Part shown: in pieces, positions 16,125 through 25,643 of the stretch
Position numbering within the stretch: position 1 is the first letter of the stretch
Layout: every line of letters begins with the position of its first letter
Assembly (NCBI RefSeq): GCF_001618145.1
Contig: NZ_LQNF01000010.1
Location: forward strand, 1-64,000
DNA: 64,000 nucleotides
Origin: Oceanobacillus damuensis
GTDB taxonomy: Bacteria; Bacillota; Bacilli; Bacillales; Amphibacillaceae
Reading direction: 5' to 3'
Program-made: the position numbers and the translations under genes
Notes under the pieces: generated by a model
Databases searched by the model: none
Told to the model about the DNA's origin: nothing
The model's input: only the letters and a program-made list of their open reading frames with translations

Positions 16125-17045
16125 ATGAAGGGAATGAGAAATGTGTACTATTCTCCTAATATGTATTCATCTTCCTACTATGGTAATACACCAGCCTATC
16201 ATCCACAATTTATGGCAAGAAATATCCAAGGAAATGAACAACAAGTACTTGAAGCTGTTCTTTCCGCAATAATTGGAAAAGCAACAATTATGGACTTATA
16301 TAGCCGGTTGGCAGATGTGGCTCCCAATCGACAGGATAAGGAAGAAATTTTAAATGCGTTGGAAAATAGAAAAATCCATTTGAAAAAATTTACTGACCTT
16401 TATGTGTCACGTACCGGAATCCAGCCTGTTTACGAGATTGATAAAGTTAACTTTGACACGTATCGAGAAGGGTTACAAAAGGCATATGACGCAATAGTAG
16501 AGGATTACGAAAAATATCGAAATAGTTATGTACTTACGCGACATTCACCAGCCCGTGATATATTTTTCCAGGTTTGCAAAAACGAGGTGGCACATGCGGA
16601 ACGATTCAGTTCTTTAGCATCGAATGAGCAAGGCCGGATTGAATTAAAGGATTATGGTTCCCAACCATTTATTGTGGATATTGAGGAAGCGACGAAGCAA
16701 AATAACACGTTCCGTACCGCCTTATGGACGGGAAGCCATCTGCAAGTTACGGTAATGAGTATTAATGCTGGTGAAGATATCGGATTAGAAGTTCATCCTT
16801 CGGTTGATCAATTCCTGCGTATTGAACAAGGGGAAGGATTAGTTCAGATGGGGAACAGGGAGGATGATCTGGATTTTCAGGTAAATGTCTATGATGACTA
16901 TGCAATTATGGTACCAGCCGGTAAATGGCATAATCTAACCAACACGGGAAATAAACCTCTAAAACTTTACACCATCTATGCTCCACCTGAACATCCATTT
17001 GGAACGGTTCACAGAACGAAAGCAGAGGCAATGGCCGCTGAATGA
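16125..17045 (+). CDS. Ferritin-like plus cupin fusion protein
   Basis: A 306-residue two-domain protein. Residues about 35-180 form a four-helix ferritin-like domain (EQQVLEAVLSAIIGKATIMD ... CKNEVAHAERFSSL with E-x-x-H). Residues about 190-300 are a cupin (EDIGLEVHPSVDQFLRIEQG and IMVPAGKWHNLTNTGNKPL, giving H-x-D-x-F ... E and H metal ligands). The cupin half resembles stand-alone Bacillus cupin proteins. A Tyr-rich start (YYSPNMYSSSYYGN) is coat-like. The start could also be GTG 16143, better spaced from AAGGGA. Function unknown; perhaps a metal or oxygen protective protein of the spore. Confidence 0.75.
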   Translation: MKGMRNVYYSPNMYSSSYYGNTPAYHPQFMARNIQGNEQQVLEAVLSAIIGKATIMDLYSRLADVAPNRQDKEEILNALENRKIHLKKFTDLYVSRTGIQPVYEIDKVNFDTYREGLQKAYDAIVEDYEKYRNSYVLTRHSPARDIFFQVCKNEVAHAERFSSLASNEQGRIELKDYGSQPFIVDIEEATKQNNTFRTALWTGSHLQVTVMSINAGEDIGLEVHPSVDQFLRIEQGEGLVQMGNREDDLDFQVNVYDDYAIMVPAGKWHNLTNTGNKPLKLYTIYAPPEHPFGTVHRTKAEAMAAE

Positions 17046-17186
17046 TATCATTGTTGAAAAGTTAATGAAATAAGTCGCCTGTGCAAGGGTGTGAAAGAGT
17101 TGTCAATTGCTTTTATCGACTTTTTCATCCTTGCTTGATTACATAGTAAAGACAGATAAATAAGAAACGAATCGTGAGGGATCAGT

Positions 17187-17408
17187 TTGGGAGATATTAT
17201 TTTTACATCTTACTTCGTAATTGTCATATACGTGGTACTAATTTTGAGCTACTTTTATCCGAGGGAAAGTATATTGTTTGGGAAAAGGTGGATGTACGAA
17301 GAAGATCCGGAGCCTTCTGAAGAGGCAATTCGTTTTGCCAGATTAGGTGCGGTGGCCGGTATTGTTATCGTTACGATTATCGTCCTGGCTTCTGTTTTTT
17401 ATGAGTAA
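17187..17408 (+). CDS. Small two-helix membrane protein, unknown
   Basis: A 73-residue protein with hydrophobic segments at about 5-22 and 52-70 and an acidic loop with RWMYEEDPEPSEEA. It starts at TTG with GAGGGAT 8 nt upstream. Not recognised beyond small uncharacterised Bacillaceae membrane proteins. Followed by a repeat element. Confidence 0.65.
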   Translation: MGDIIFTSYFVIVIYVVLILSYFYPRESILFGKRWMYEEDPEPSEEAIRFARLGAVAGIVIVTIIVLASVFYE

Positions 17409-17410
17409 AG

Positions 17411-17578
17411 AAAGTATAAATTTTGGCAGCAATTAATTCTTACACATAAACAGCCACGTCCAGCTCCAGCGCCTACCCCCTCGAGGTCTTAAGTAGAAAC
17501 TACCTGTGGCAAAGAACGCCACTGGTAGTTTCTACTTAAGACCTCGAGGGGGTGATCAAGGCGCTTGCGCTTTTGTTC
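17411..17578. repeat. Repeat family B copy with a 36-bp inverted repeat core
   Basis: The left end reads TTTTGGCAGCAATTAATTC to CCAGCTCCAGCGCC and the right end is GGCGCTTGCGCTTTTGTTC, as in the copy at 30516-30712. The core is different: arms 17475-17504 and 17524-17553 are perfect 30-bp inverted repeats, extended by six further pairs after one mismatch (17506-17510 with 17518-17522 and so on) to a 7-nt loop. It could also act as a terminator between the convergent genes. Confidence 0.85.
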
Positions 17579-17651
17579 AATAGTGATAGATTTCCAGGTC
17601 AGTCCCACTCTACATAATACATGGGGACCAACCCTTTTAGTTTTTTGTATG

Positions 17652-18041
17652 CTAGGATTCTTTCACAATCGTACCTGAGAAACGGTCATGGGGAAATATT
17701 GCTCCATCCTGTTCTTCAAAAGCTTTACGATTTTTCAAATAATCAAAAGAGCTTAACGTATCCCGATATGCCATGCGTTTCAAAATCGTGTTGCATGTTA
17801 ATTTGGAATGATCTTCGGTCTCCAGTTTCAGCCCCATTTTGCTGTACCCAATTATTTGTCCATTTTGGCGCAATAGCGCGTATTCAAGTCCCCACATGAT
17901 AACAGTGGGTGTTACCAATGCATGAAACGCTTCGTTTTTTACTTTTTTCCGTAAAAAATACTCCACGCCAGCGGTCACAGCACTTGAAACAGCCAGGTCA
18001 ATCAAATACGCTTTTGCTCGTTTTTTCGTAATGGATTTCAT
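17652..18041 (-). CDS. RDD-family-like membrane protein
   Basis: A 129-residue protein with RAKAYLIDLAVSSAVTAGVE, TPTVIMWGLEYALLRQNGQI and IIGYSKMGLKLE, the R-D and G-x-x-x-x-K-x-x-x-G pattern of RDD proteins. Two to three membrane segments. Function unknown; the RDD family includes ion antiporters. The start at 18041 follows GGAGGAGGAAGA. Confidence 0.72.
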   Translation of the reverse strand: MKSITKKRAKAYLIDLAVSSAVTAGVEYFLRKKVKNEAFHALVTPTVIMWGLEYALLRQNGQIIGYSKMGLKLETEDHSKLTCNTILKRMAYRDTLSSFDYLKNRKAFEEQDGAIFPHDRFSGTIVKES

Positions 18042-18168
18042 CAATCTTCCTCCTCCAATTTTCTCGCTATATATATTTACATGTACGAGGAGTGTTGGAT
18101 AAAGTTTCAAATTTCTTTTGGAAATAAATGAGATAGATAAAATGGGGGCAGATTTTCAATGAAAAAAA

Positions 18169-18202
18169 GTGCCTGGCAGCCGCTGGTAACGATTGTCAGA
18201 CA
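18169..18202 (-). terminator. Probable terminator for the small leftward gene
   Basis: AGTGCCTGGCA / TGTCAGACACT imperfect hairpin (one mismatch); the minus strand then has a T run (complement of GAAAAAAA at 18161). Confidence 0.55.
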
Positions 18203-18211
18203 CTATTACTG

Positions 18212-18394
18212 TTATTCTATTTCAGTGTTGCTTTTGAGTGCGATATCCCATTGGCGGTTAGGTTTTGTCATGGAGTTTATCTTATTTGCGAACAGCAGAG
18301 CAGAATCATAGGTCAGGAAAGTTTTTTTCAGATGGCTGCTTGATTTTGTCAAGATTTCTCTTGACCCATTCATTCTTCTTTGAAGAATAAACAT
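18212..18394 (-). CDS. Small hypothetical protein
   Basis: A 60-residue basic protein (MFILQRRMNGSREILTKSSS). A strong GGGAGG lies 8 nt before the ATG at 18394 and a hairpin with T run follows the stop, so I regard it as a real gene. No family recognised. Confidence 0.55.
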   Translation of the reverse strand: MFILQRRMNGSREILTKSSSHLKKTFLTYDSALLFANKINSMTKPNRQWDIALKSNTEIE

Positions 18395-18756
18395 ACGATC
18401 GACCTCCCTCGTCATGTTCAGCTTTATGTTCTTTTAGCTGCTGAAAATATTGTCTCATATTGGAAGAAGTATGTATATAGGATCGTCTAAAAATATATAT
18501 AATTAACTAAATTTGAGGGATTTAGTATTTATTAAGTCATGCATACGAGATATTATCGAAGCGCAGTAGCAGTTTTGTGTTATATTGTCAGGTAGTAATA
18601 TAGGGCTTTCAGTTAATCGTAGTTTTGCATCAAAACCAATCTGGATATGTGCAACAAAAGCATTAGCGAAAAATATTGATGAGTGTCAGGGATAATTAAT
18701 TTATCGTAGAAACGGGTAAGCATCTTATAGGACGAATAATAGAAAGGTGGAGACGT
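18395..18756. other. Divergent spacer, no gene seen
   Basis: AT-rich region between the divergent small gene and fructokinase. No catabolite-response or operator palindrome was obvious. Confidence 0.45.
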
Positions 18757-19722
18757 ATGAGCACAAATTCTTCAGTTATTTGCATCGGTGAATTGCTAAT
18801 TGATTTCTTCTGTACAGATGTGGATATAGATTTAAGCGAGGGTGAAAATTTCAAGAAGCAGGCAGGTGGAGCACCTGCAAATGTGTGTGCAACGATTGTA
18901 AAATTGGGTGGAGATGCTTTATTTAGCGGGAAGGTTGGTCATGATCCTTTTGGGCTTTTCTTAAAAAATACATTGGATGAACTTAAAGTTGACACATCAA
19001 TGCTTCTTTTAGATGCTGGACACCCGACGACATTGGCATTTGTATCGCTCAAAAATAATGGGGAGAGGGATTTTGTATTCAACCGGGGAGCAGACGCCTT
19101 TTTGACTGAGGAGGATTTGGATAAAGAAAAATTAAAGAATGGTGGTATACTGCATTTCGGTTCAGCAACAGCGTTATTGGATGGTCCCTTCCAGTCTACC
19201 TATTTAAATACGATGAAATGGGCAGGTAGGGAAGGAAAATACATTTCATTTGATCCTAACTATCGGGCAGACCTCTGGAAAAATGAGGTAGAAACCTTTG
19301 TGAAGAAAGTGAAACAAGGTGTATCCTTGGCTGATTTTGTAAAAGTGAGTGATGAGGAACTAAAAATCATAACAAGTGAAAATGACATTTCACGAGGAGT
19401 TCAAGTAATGCACCAATTGGGAGCAAATGTAGTTGCTGTCACTTTAGGAAAAGAGGGAACTTATATTTCGAATCGTGAGCAGCAGGGGATTGTTCCAAGT
19501 ATTCCAGTTACCTCTATCGATTCCACTGGAGCGGGAGATGCATTTGTAGGGGCTGTTCTATGCCAGTTGGCAAAAGAAGACAACCCGAAAGAAGTGAATA
19601 GTGATTTTGATAAATTAAAACATATCATTGCCTTCAGTAATAAAGTTGGTGCATTTGTCTGCAGAAAGGTGGGAGCCATTTCCGCCATACCGACAATGGA
19701 GGAGCTTTCAAGTGAATCATAG
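18757..19722 (+). CDS. PfkB-family carbohydrate kinase, probable fructokinase
   Basis: A 321-residue ribokinase-like kinase. The N-terminal motif is [20 protein letters not shown] and the C-terminal motif is [19 protein letters not shown] with the catalytic aspartate of [15 protein letters not shown] is typical of fructokinases of the ScrK/YdjE group, converting fructose to fructose 6-phosphate with ATP. It stands alone with no sugar transporter or regulator, so the substrate is inferred. AGGTGG precedes the ATG. Confidence 0.85.
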   Translation: MSTNSSVICIGELLIDFFCTDVDIDLSEGENFKKQAGGAPANVCATIVKLGGDALFSGKVGHDPFGLFLKNTLDELKVDTSMLLLDAGHPTTLAFVSLKNNGERDFVFNRGADAFLTEEDLDKEKLKNGGILHFGSATALLDGPFQSTYLNTMKWAGREGKYISFDPNYRADLWKNEVETFVKKVKQGVSLADFVKVSDEELKIITSENDISRGVQVMHQLGANVVAVTLGKEGTYISNREQQGIVPSIPVTSIDSTGAGDAFVGAVLCQLAKEDNPKEVNSDFDKLKHIIAFSNKVGAFVCRKVGAISAIPTMEELSSES

Positions 19723-19882
19723 GGACGGTTTACTTTAAAGTCAATTAGAGGAAGAAAGCAGTAAAACAGTTACCATGTTTCATATGGATAATTAGGCTGC
19801 TAAAGCAGAAACTAGAATGAATAGAATTGGCTGATTACCTTTAATCTAAACGCTTTGACTGCTTCATCAGAAAGGGGATATT

Positions 19883-21358
19883 ATGTCAAACAGTAAAGAA
19901 ATGAAAGAAATAGGTTGGAATTTAGATAATAGTTATGCACATCTGCCGGAATTATTTTTCAATAGTCTTGCTCTGAACCCTGTACATTCACCGGAGCTGA
20001 TTATTTTTAATAATGAGCTTGCAGCAGAGCTGGGGTTGGATGCCAAGGAGCTAATAAATGACAATGGCGTTGCGATTCTTGCTGGAAACAAGTCGCCAGA
20101 AGGAGCTTTTCCTATAGCACAGGCATATGCAGGTCATCAATTCGGAAATTTCACCATGCTGGGCGATGGGCGGGCATTGTTATTTGGAGAGCAAATCACT
20201 CCATATGGCGACCGGGTTGATATTCAGCTCAAAGGTTCAGGGAAAACACCTTTCTCTCGTGGGGGTGACGGGCGAGCTGCACTTGGTCCGATGCTCCGTG
20301 AATATATTATCAGTGAAGCGATGCATGGGCTTGGTATACCAACAACACGTAGTTTGGCAGTGGTGGCAACCGGTGAGGCGGTCATTCGTGAAACCGAACT
20401 GCCTGGTGCCATTCTTACCCGCGTGGCAGAGAGCCATCTACGCGTCGGAACATTTCAGTATGCTGCGAATTGGGGCAGTAAAGAGGAACTTCAGGCATTG
20501 GCTGATTATGCGGTGAAGCGTCATTACCCGGAAATGGAAATGACTCCAAATCCGTATCTGTCCCTGCTTCAGGGAGTAATCAAGCGTCAGGCGGTGCTTG
20601 TTGCACAATGGCAACTGGTTGGTTTTATCCATGGGGTGATGAATACGGACAATATGACCATTAGTGGAGAAACGATTGATTATGGCCCATGTGCTTTTAT
20701 GGATAAGTATGATCCAAAAACAGTTTTCAGTTCGATTGATATTCAAGGACGCTATGCCTATGGCAATCAGCCGGGTATTGCCGGTTGGAATCTTGCTCGA
20801 TTTGCTGAAACGTTAATTCCACTGCTGGATGAAGATGATGACAAGGCGCTTCAGCTTGCTCAAGATGCCGTATCACAATTTCCGGAGCTGTATCGCGCTA
20901 ACTGGCTCTCGGGAATGCGGGCGAAGCTTGGTATATTTAATGAAGAGAAAGAGGATAAAGCCTTAGTGGAAGAACTCTTAAGCATCATGGAAAAATACCG
21001 TGCAGATTTTACGAATACTTTCCTTGCGTTAACTTTTGATTCACATAAGGAGTTCGAGCTGTTTGGTACTCCTGAATTTATTCAGTGGCAGGAGAAATAT
21101 AAAGAGCGGTTAAGCAGGCAGGAAGAGTCGGAAGATGCATCAAAAGAAATGATGCAAAACAGCAACCCAGCGGTAATCCCCCGGAACCATCGGGTGGAAG
21201 AGGCTCTTGAAGCGGCCGTAAACGATAGAGACTACAGTGTGATGGAAAAACTTCTTGATGTTCTTGAAAATCCTTACGAACATGCAGAGGAGCAGGCAGA
21301 ATACGCTAAATTGCCGGCAGAAGCAGACCGTCCTTACCAAACTTTTTGCGGAACGTGA
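19883..21358 (+). CDS. selO: Protein adenylyltransferase SelO (YdiU/UPF0061)
   Basis: A 491-residue pseudokinase-fold enzyme that transfers AMP to Ser/Thr/Tyr of target proteins. Family blocks are complete: [60 protein letters not shown], the metal-binding [20 protein letters not shown], and [14 protein letters not shown]. It ends in TFCGT, with cysteine near the C-terminus where SelO orthologues carry Sec or Cys in a redox motif. AAGGGGA precedes the ATG. Monocistronic. Confidence 0.93.
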   Translation: MSNSKEMKEIGWNLDNSYAHLPELFFNSLALNPVHSPELIIFNNELAAELGLDAKELINDNGVAILAGNKSPEGAFPIAQAYAGHQFGNFTMLGDGRALLFGEQITPYGDRVDIQLKGSGKTPFSRGGDGRAALGPMLREYIISEAMHGLGIPTTRSLAVVATGEAVIRETELPGAILTRVAESHLRVGTFQYAANWGSKEELQALADYAVKRHYPEMEMTPNPYLSLLQGVIKRQAVLVAQWQLVGFIHGVMNTDNMTISGETIDYGPCAFMDKYDPKTVFSSIDIQGRYAYGNQPGIAGWNLARFAETLIPLLDEDDDKALQLAQDAVSQFPELYRANWLSGMRAKLGIFNEEKEDKALVEELLSIMEKYRADFTNTFLALTFDSHKEFELFGTPEFIQWQEKYKERLSRQEESEDASKEMMQNSNPAVIPRNHRVEEALEAAVNDRDYSVMEKLLDVLENPYEHAEEQAEYAKLPAEADRPYQTFCGT

Positions 21359-21541
21359 TCATACTGGGTAAACCCATTTTTTTACAGAATAATGTCCTGC
21401 ACAACTTAGCTTGACTGGTTAGTATAAAGGTTTGAAAAAGATGTCAACCGTATTGAAATAACAATGCAAAACATTTTTGTTACCTTATTGAGACTGCTGA
21501 CTCCAGTGTTTTAACCATGACAGCTTCGATTGAGGGGGATC

Positions 21542-21709
21542 ATGCTTTGTTTAACCAACAAAACGAGTGAACCATTAAAGGCAATTTCACAGGTCTTACC
21601 TAATTTACTGAAGGATCTAATCATTAAACATACAAGTTATGCAGAAAATACAGAGCCTTCTCCTATCTGGTTTTTAGTTAATCAGGTGGTGGAGGTTCTT
21701 TACAATTAA
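21542..21709 (+). CDS. Possible 55-residue hypothetical protein
   Basis: ATG 21542 follows GAGGGGG at short spacing and the frame runs 55 codons (MLCLTNKTSEPLKAISQVLP to VNQVVEVLYN). No family recognised. It could instead be leader sequence of the downstream FUSC gene. Confidence 0.3.
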   Translation: MLCLTNKTSEPLKAISQVLPNLLKDLIIKHTSYAENTEPSPIWFLVNQVVEVLYN

Positions 21710-21820
21710 AAATTGATATTAAATCTGGTATCCTTAGAGATGGTTGTGAAAATATTATTAGGTAGTCTGCAGCCAATCATCGCATCTTATTGGCATTTAT
21801 ACTTAGAAAGAAGTGGAAGA

Positions 21821-23752
21821 ATGAAAGAAGCTGTAACAGGTAAAAAATCAAAATCCCCTTCGCTATTCAGACAGGCGCTAAAAGTAAACAGGAAGCCGTT
21901 TCCATGGTTAAAAGCTTTTTCAGCAGGGCTGGCTGCCGGTCTTCCGATTATCATCGGATTATTATTTGGGAATCTTGAATATGGGTTAATTGCCGGATTG
22001 GGTGGATTTACTTACTTATATGTGTTTAATATTCCTTACGCACAACGAGCTAGAAAATTAGCATTCGTTGTATTTGGGATGACCCTGGTCACCTTTTTAG
22101 GGTCAATTGCCGCACCATACCCGTTGGCTGTAGCAATATTAATGGGAATTATTGGAGCGACGGCTATTTTTGTCTTTGGTGCTTTACGGATTGCAGGTCC
22201 TTCAGCGATTTTCTTTGTACTGGTTTTTTCCATGATTACAGGAATGTCTGCAGAGGAGCCTGAACTTGCATTCTTACGTGCGGGTCTTGTCTTTCTCGGT
22301 GCGAGTCTATCATTCTTCATTGCAATGATCGGCTGGTTTTTTGATCCGCATGGACCAGAGCAGGGTGTTGTGAGAAGGGTCTATCTCGAGCTTGCGTCAT
22401 TGATTGATTCCGTTGGTACAGCCAGGTTTAATGAAGCAAGACACCGTATGATGACCGTGTTGAAAGAAGCGAATGAAACCCTTGCTGCTGCACATATCCC
22501 GTGGCGAGAGACTGATTTGTTTAAAAGATTATACATCATGAATGATCATGCAAATAAAATAACGATGTATATCATTGATCATTTTTCGGATTCACAAGAA
22601 TCATTACCTCCAGAATTGGGGAAAATGGTTCGACGACTTTCGGTGTCACTCGAGAAGAAAAAACATGGGGTCACCGGCGGGCACATTCTTCAGACTGGTG
22701 AAGTGGATGGTCCTGTAAGTCGATTATTTGCCAAAGTTTATGATGCGGATGCAATCATGAATGAACCGGCGGCAAAGATTGATCAATCGATTCAAATTTC
22801 CAAAATCTCTCCGAAAGTCATTTTGGGAGGTGCCTTTAACAAGAGCTCCATCATTTTTATTACAGCCATGCGTTTTGGTTTTGTAACTATCATTGCGGCT
22901 ATGATCGCTTTTCAGCTGGATCTGGCCCGTTCATATTGGGTGCCTTTATCCTGTGTGGCAGTTATGTCAGGAGCTTCGATTGTAGCTACGCATCACCGGG
23001 CCATTCAGCGTGGGATCGGAACAGTTATCGGTATCGTAATCGCCAGTGTGATTCTTGCCTTGGACCCCTCGGGATATATTATTGCATTCTTTATCATGCT
23101 GCTGACATTCATTACCGAGCTGTTTATTGTGAAAAATTATGGTCTTGCTGCGCTTTTCTTCACGCCAAATGCTTTATTGATGGCTGAGAGTACTTCGGTT
23201 GGAGACTTTAGCTTTTCCTACTTTGCTTCAGCAAGAATCATCGATGTGCTCATAGGTATCGCGATCGGTCTGATTGGTGTCTGGCTGATTGGAAGAAAGT
23301 CTGCATCAAGTCGGATTCCACATTTAATTACGAAAACAATCCGTAGTCAGGCACAATTTCTAGTCGTTCTCTTCTCGAATCAAGGCGAGGATTTCCATGC
23401 ACATGAAAATCCGGCGTTAAGAAAAATGCGCATCAATATTAATAACTTAGAAACGTTGTACAATGCTGCTGCAGGAGAAATTCCAGTAAATCGGAAAGCA
23501 TTGGATTATTACTGGCCGGTAACCTTCACCATCGTCCAATTAGGCTATCTGCTTGAAGAATGTGCAAAAAGTGAACAACGGACGGTTCTTTCGGATCAGA
23601 CACTTGCAAAGCTGCTCTATGCATGTGAAAGCATGGCAACCGCAGCTGAGCAGAAAAAAGCGCCATCTATAAAAGAAATACCTGAATTTGAGGGTTTTCC
23701 AAGTTTACAAAAAGAAATCGTCCGACTCCAGAACGTGTTGCGAATGAAATAA
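21821..23752 (+). CDS. FUSC-family membrane protein, putative aromatic acid exporter
   Basis: A 643-residue membrane protein with two membrane blocks (about residues 30-165 and 345-480 from this start), each a cluster of hydrophobic helices, separated and followed by cytoplasmic helical regions, as in YccS/AaeB-type FUSC proteins. RSYWVPLSCVAVMSGASIVA and HHRAIQRGIGTVIGIVIASV in the second block are family-typical. It probably exports aromatic or other organic acids. ATG 21821 is used because the preceding 36 codons have no ribosome binding site; its own site (AAGTGGAAGA) is weak, so the start is uncertain. Confidence 0.8.
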   Translation: MKEAVTGKKSKSPSLFRQALKVNRKPFPWLKAFSAGLAAGLPIIIGLLFGNLEYGLIAGLGGFTYLYVFNIPYAQRARKLAFVVFGMTLVTFLGSIAAPYPLAVAILMGIIGATAIFVFGALRIAGPSAIFFVLVFSMITGMSAEEPELAFLRAGLVFLGASLSFFIAMIGWFFDPHGPEQGVVRRVYLELASLIDSVGTARFNEARHRMMTVLKEANETLAAAHIPWRETDLFKRLYIMNDHANKITMYIIDHFSDSQESLPPELGKMVRRLSVSLEKKKHGVTGGHILQTGEVDGPVSRLFAKVYDADAIMNEPAAKIDQSIQISKISPKVILGGAFNKSSIIFITAMRFGFVTIIAAMIAFQLDLARSYWVPLSCVAVMSGASIVATHHRAIQRGIGTVIGIVIASVILALDPSGYIIAFFIMLLTFITELFIVKNYGLAALFFTPNALLMAESTSVGDFSFSYFASARIIDVLIGIAIGLIGVWLIGRKSASSRIPHLITKTIRSQAQFLVVLFSNQGEDFHAHENPALRKMRININNLETLYNAAAGEIPVNRKALDYYWPVTFTIVQLGYLLEECAKSEQRTVLSDQTLAKLLYACESMATAAEQKKAPSIKEIPEFEGFPSLQKEIVRLQNVLRMK

Positions 23753-23820
23753 CCATGGAGCTGACTGAAGAATCGAATATTAGCCAAAAAAGAACCGGGA
23801 GTGTTTTTCGGTTCTTTTTT

Positions 23821-23909
23821 GGCAGATAGGAAAGTATAAAACTTTCCTATCTGCATAAGTGCAACTAAGGCTGTCACCGAAAGGCTTGTGACAAAAGCTT
23901 GCCAACCTG
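23821..23909. repeat. Hairpin plus inverted copy of repeat family A
   Basis: GCAGATAGGAAAGT / ACTTTCCTATCTGC is a strong hairpin at 23822-23854, repeated at 27485. It runs into CATAAGTGCAACTAAGGCTGTCACC at 23854, the reverse complement of the family A right end, with stem TGTCAC / GTGACA. It probably ends FUSC transcription. Confidence 0.75.
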
Positions 23910-24021
23910 AATCAAATATTTTTCTAATGGATCCATGAAAAGTTTTTAACCAGCTGGTTACGGGTATGTATGATAAACCAACTGGTAAAGGTGAAAAATA
24001 TGAAGATAGGGATGTTTAACA

Positions 24022-24576
24022 ATGAGAAAAGAAGAACAATGTATCCTGATTGGTATAGCCGGTGGTTCGGGCAGCGGAAAATCTACGTTCGCCACCAATC
24101 TGGCGGCCTCTTTTGATCGGATAAATGTAAAATTAATAGAAATGGATGATTATTTTAAAGAGGACAAGCCTAAAGTAGAGGCTCCTTTCAATGAGGAGAA
24201 ATACGAGGATTATGACCAGCCGGATTCGGTTGATATTGACAGGTTAATGATTGACCTGACTAATTGGATAGCTTCGAAAAGGTATGAAGTCATTATTATA
24301 GAGGGTTTAATGGTTTTACATTTTGATGAAATCAGAGAAAAGCTCCATCTGAAATTGTTTGTTGACTGTCCATCAGATGAGAGGCTTGTCAGGAGGTTAA
24401 ACAGGGATAATGACAAGCAGACATTTGACGAAATTACAAGGAAGTATCTTGATTTAGTCAGGTACCGCCATCAGCAGTTTATAGAACCAACGAAATGGTG
24501 TGCGGATTTTATCATAAATGGATCAAGACCCTCTAAACATGCACTGAGCGCGGTTTGTAAATGGGTGTTAAAATAG
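24022..24576 (+). CDS. Uridine-kinase-like P-loop protein
   Basis: A 184-residue NTPase with Walker A GIAGGSGSGKSTFA, then MDDYFKEDKPKVEAPFNEEKYEDYDQPDSVD (the Y-x-x-P-x-a-D pattern of uridine/phosphoribulokinase folds), VIIIEGLMVLHF and the lid LVRRLNRDN. It is shorter than Udk (about 210) and lacks the typical C-terminus, so the nucleoside substrate is uncertain. A 21-bp tandem array begins 46 bp after the stop. Confidence 0.8.
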   Translation: MRKEEQCILIGIAGGSGSGKSTFATNLAASFDRINVKLIEMDDYFKEDKPKVEAPFNEEKYEDYDQPDSVDIDRLMIDLTNWIASKRYEVIIIEGLMVLHFDEIREKLHLKLFVDCPSDERLVRRLNRDNDKQTFDEITRKYLDLVRYRHQQFIEPTKWCADFIINGSRPSKHALSAVCKWVLK

Positions 24577-24621
24577 CTTATCAATATCAGTAGCTGCGGT
24601 AAATATGGTGGGTGTGGATAG

Positions 24622-24835
24622 GACGGGAGAGAGCGCCGTCAGAGCGGGAGAGCAGCCCGTCAAAACGGGAGACAGCGCCGGCATATCGGGAGGGCAACCC
24701 GTCATAGCGGGAAAGAGCGCTGGCATGTTGGGAAAGAGTCCCGACAGAGCGGAAGAGCATCCCGTCAGAACGTGAGAGAGCTTCGTCAGAGTCAGAGTGG
24801 GAGAGAATACCGTCAGAACGGGAAACAATCCTCCG
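24622..24835. repeat. Degenerate 21-bp tandem repeat array
   Basis: About ten consecutive units of 21 bp with consensus near GTCAGAGCGGGAGAGAGCCCC; one unit (from 24785) carries a 6-bp insertion. It is GC-rich and purine-rich on the + strand, unlike its AT-rich surroundings. Because 21 is a multiple of three, several frames stay open and would encode seven-residue repeats, but none has a ribosome binding site. Confidence 0.9.
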
Positions 24836-24952
24836 GCATATTTTATTTAGAAATGCTTTCGGCAATCCACCATCTTCCATACTATGTCAAAAGTAATGGG
24901 TCAATTTTCATAAAATTTTAGATTTTTGTGGAAAATTACCTAAAAATATGGC

Positions 24953-24992
24953 AAAATAAGGTTGGGAAATTCAATTTTCCAACCTTATTTTG
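24953..24992 (+). terminator. Strong hairpin terminator
   Basis: AAAATAAGGTTGGGAA / TTTTCCAACCTTATTTT, about 15 bp, with flanking A and T runs so it can work in either direction. It lies between the tandem array and the sigma factor gene. Confidence 0.8.
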
Positions 24993-25091
24993 TTTAAAAC
25001 TGAATTTTACTCCAAATATTCCTTTAAAAATCACGCTATGCTATAAGGATAGCTTTAAATAGATTATTAAAAATTGAATAGAAAGGGATCG

Positions 25092-25643
25092 ATGAAGTTG
25101 ACAATCTATCATAAGGTAAGCTTTGAAGAGATTTTTAATCAAAATGAAAATAGGATCTATTACCATATGCAGCATTTAGGCATTCATGATCCGCACAGGG
25201 AATTTTATATGGAAGGGCTATACGGAATGTGGCTTGCATATAAAAAACACCAGCCAGATAAAGGCCCGCTATCCACGTACTTCAATTTTTATATTCGAAA
25301 TCACCTCATTGATACACTTCGCAAGAAAACAAGACAACAGCAAAATGATAAGAATCTAACAAGTGAAAAGTTAAAAATGGACCATGATGGCAATCGTTAT
25401 GGAGACACAAAACTTCCGATTGCGGATTCTGCAGGGATTTCAGTAAACAATCAGATTATCTGGGAAGATGTTTTTTCTGATATGACTGAGAAACAGCAAA
25501 AATGGCTGTATTATCATATCATATTGGATATATCCCTAAAAGAAATAGCAGAAAGAGAAAGCACCAGCGTGGAAGCGGTAAAAAGCTGGGGGAAAGGGGT
25601 TAAGAAAAAGTTGAAGCGGTCAAAGGAGCATGTGTTGAGCTGA
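25092..25643 (+). CDS. Orphan short sigma-70-family sigma factor
   Basis: A 183-residue protein with sigma region 2 (MEGLYGMWLAYKKHQPDKGP and LSTYFNFYIRNHLIDTLRKK) and a C-terminal region 4 helix-turn-helix (MTEKQQKWLYYHIILDISLK and EIAERESTSVEAVKSWGKGV). Such compact factors resemble ECF or ComX/SigH-like sigmas and direct RNA polymerase to a small regulon. No anti-sigma membrane gene is adjacent. ATG 25092 follows AAAGGGA; an upstream TTG lacks a ribosome binding site. The regulon is unknown. Confidence 0.75.
   Translation: MKLTIYHKVSFEEIFNQNENRIYYHMQHLGIHDPHREFYMEGLYGMWLAYKKHQPDKGPLSTYFNFYIRNHLIDTLRKKTRQQQNDKNLTSEKLKMDHDGNRYGDTKLPIADSAGISVNNQIIWEDVFSDMTEKQQKWLYYHIILDISLKEIAERESTSVEAVKSWGKGVKKKLKRSKEHVLS

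Noticed and set aside
17411-17578. Insertion sequence end or transposon
   Set aside because: No transposase, and the element is only about 170 bp with an internal palindrome; listed as a repeat instead.
24568-24880. Two overlapping leftward reading frames of 86 and 97 codons with seven-residue repeats
   Set aside because: They exist only because the 21-bp array keeps frames open; no ribosome binding site and no matching protein family.
24587-24880. CRISPR array
   Set aside because: The 21-bp units are contiguous and degenerate without spacers, and no cas genes are present.
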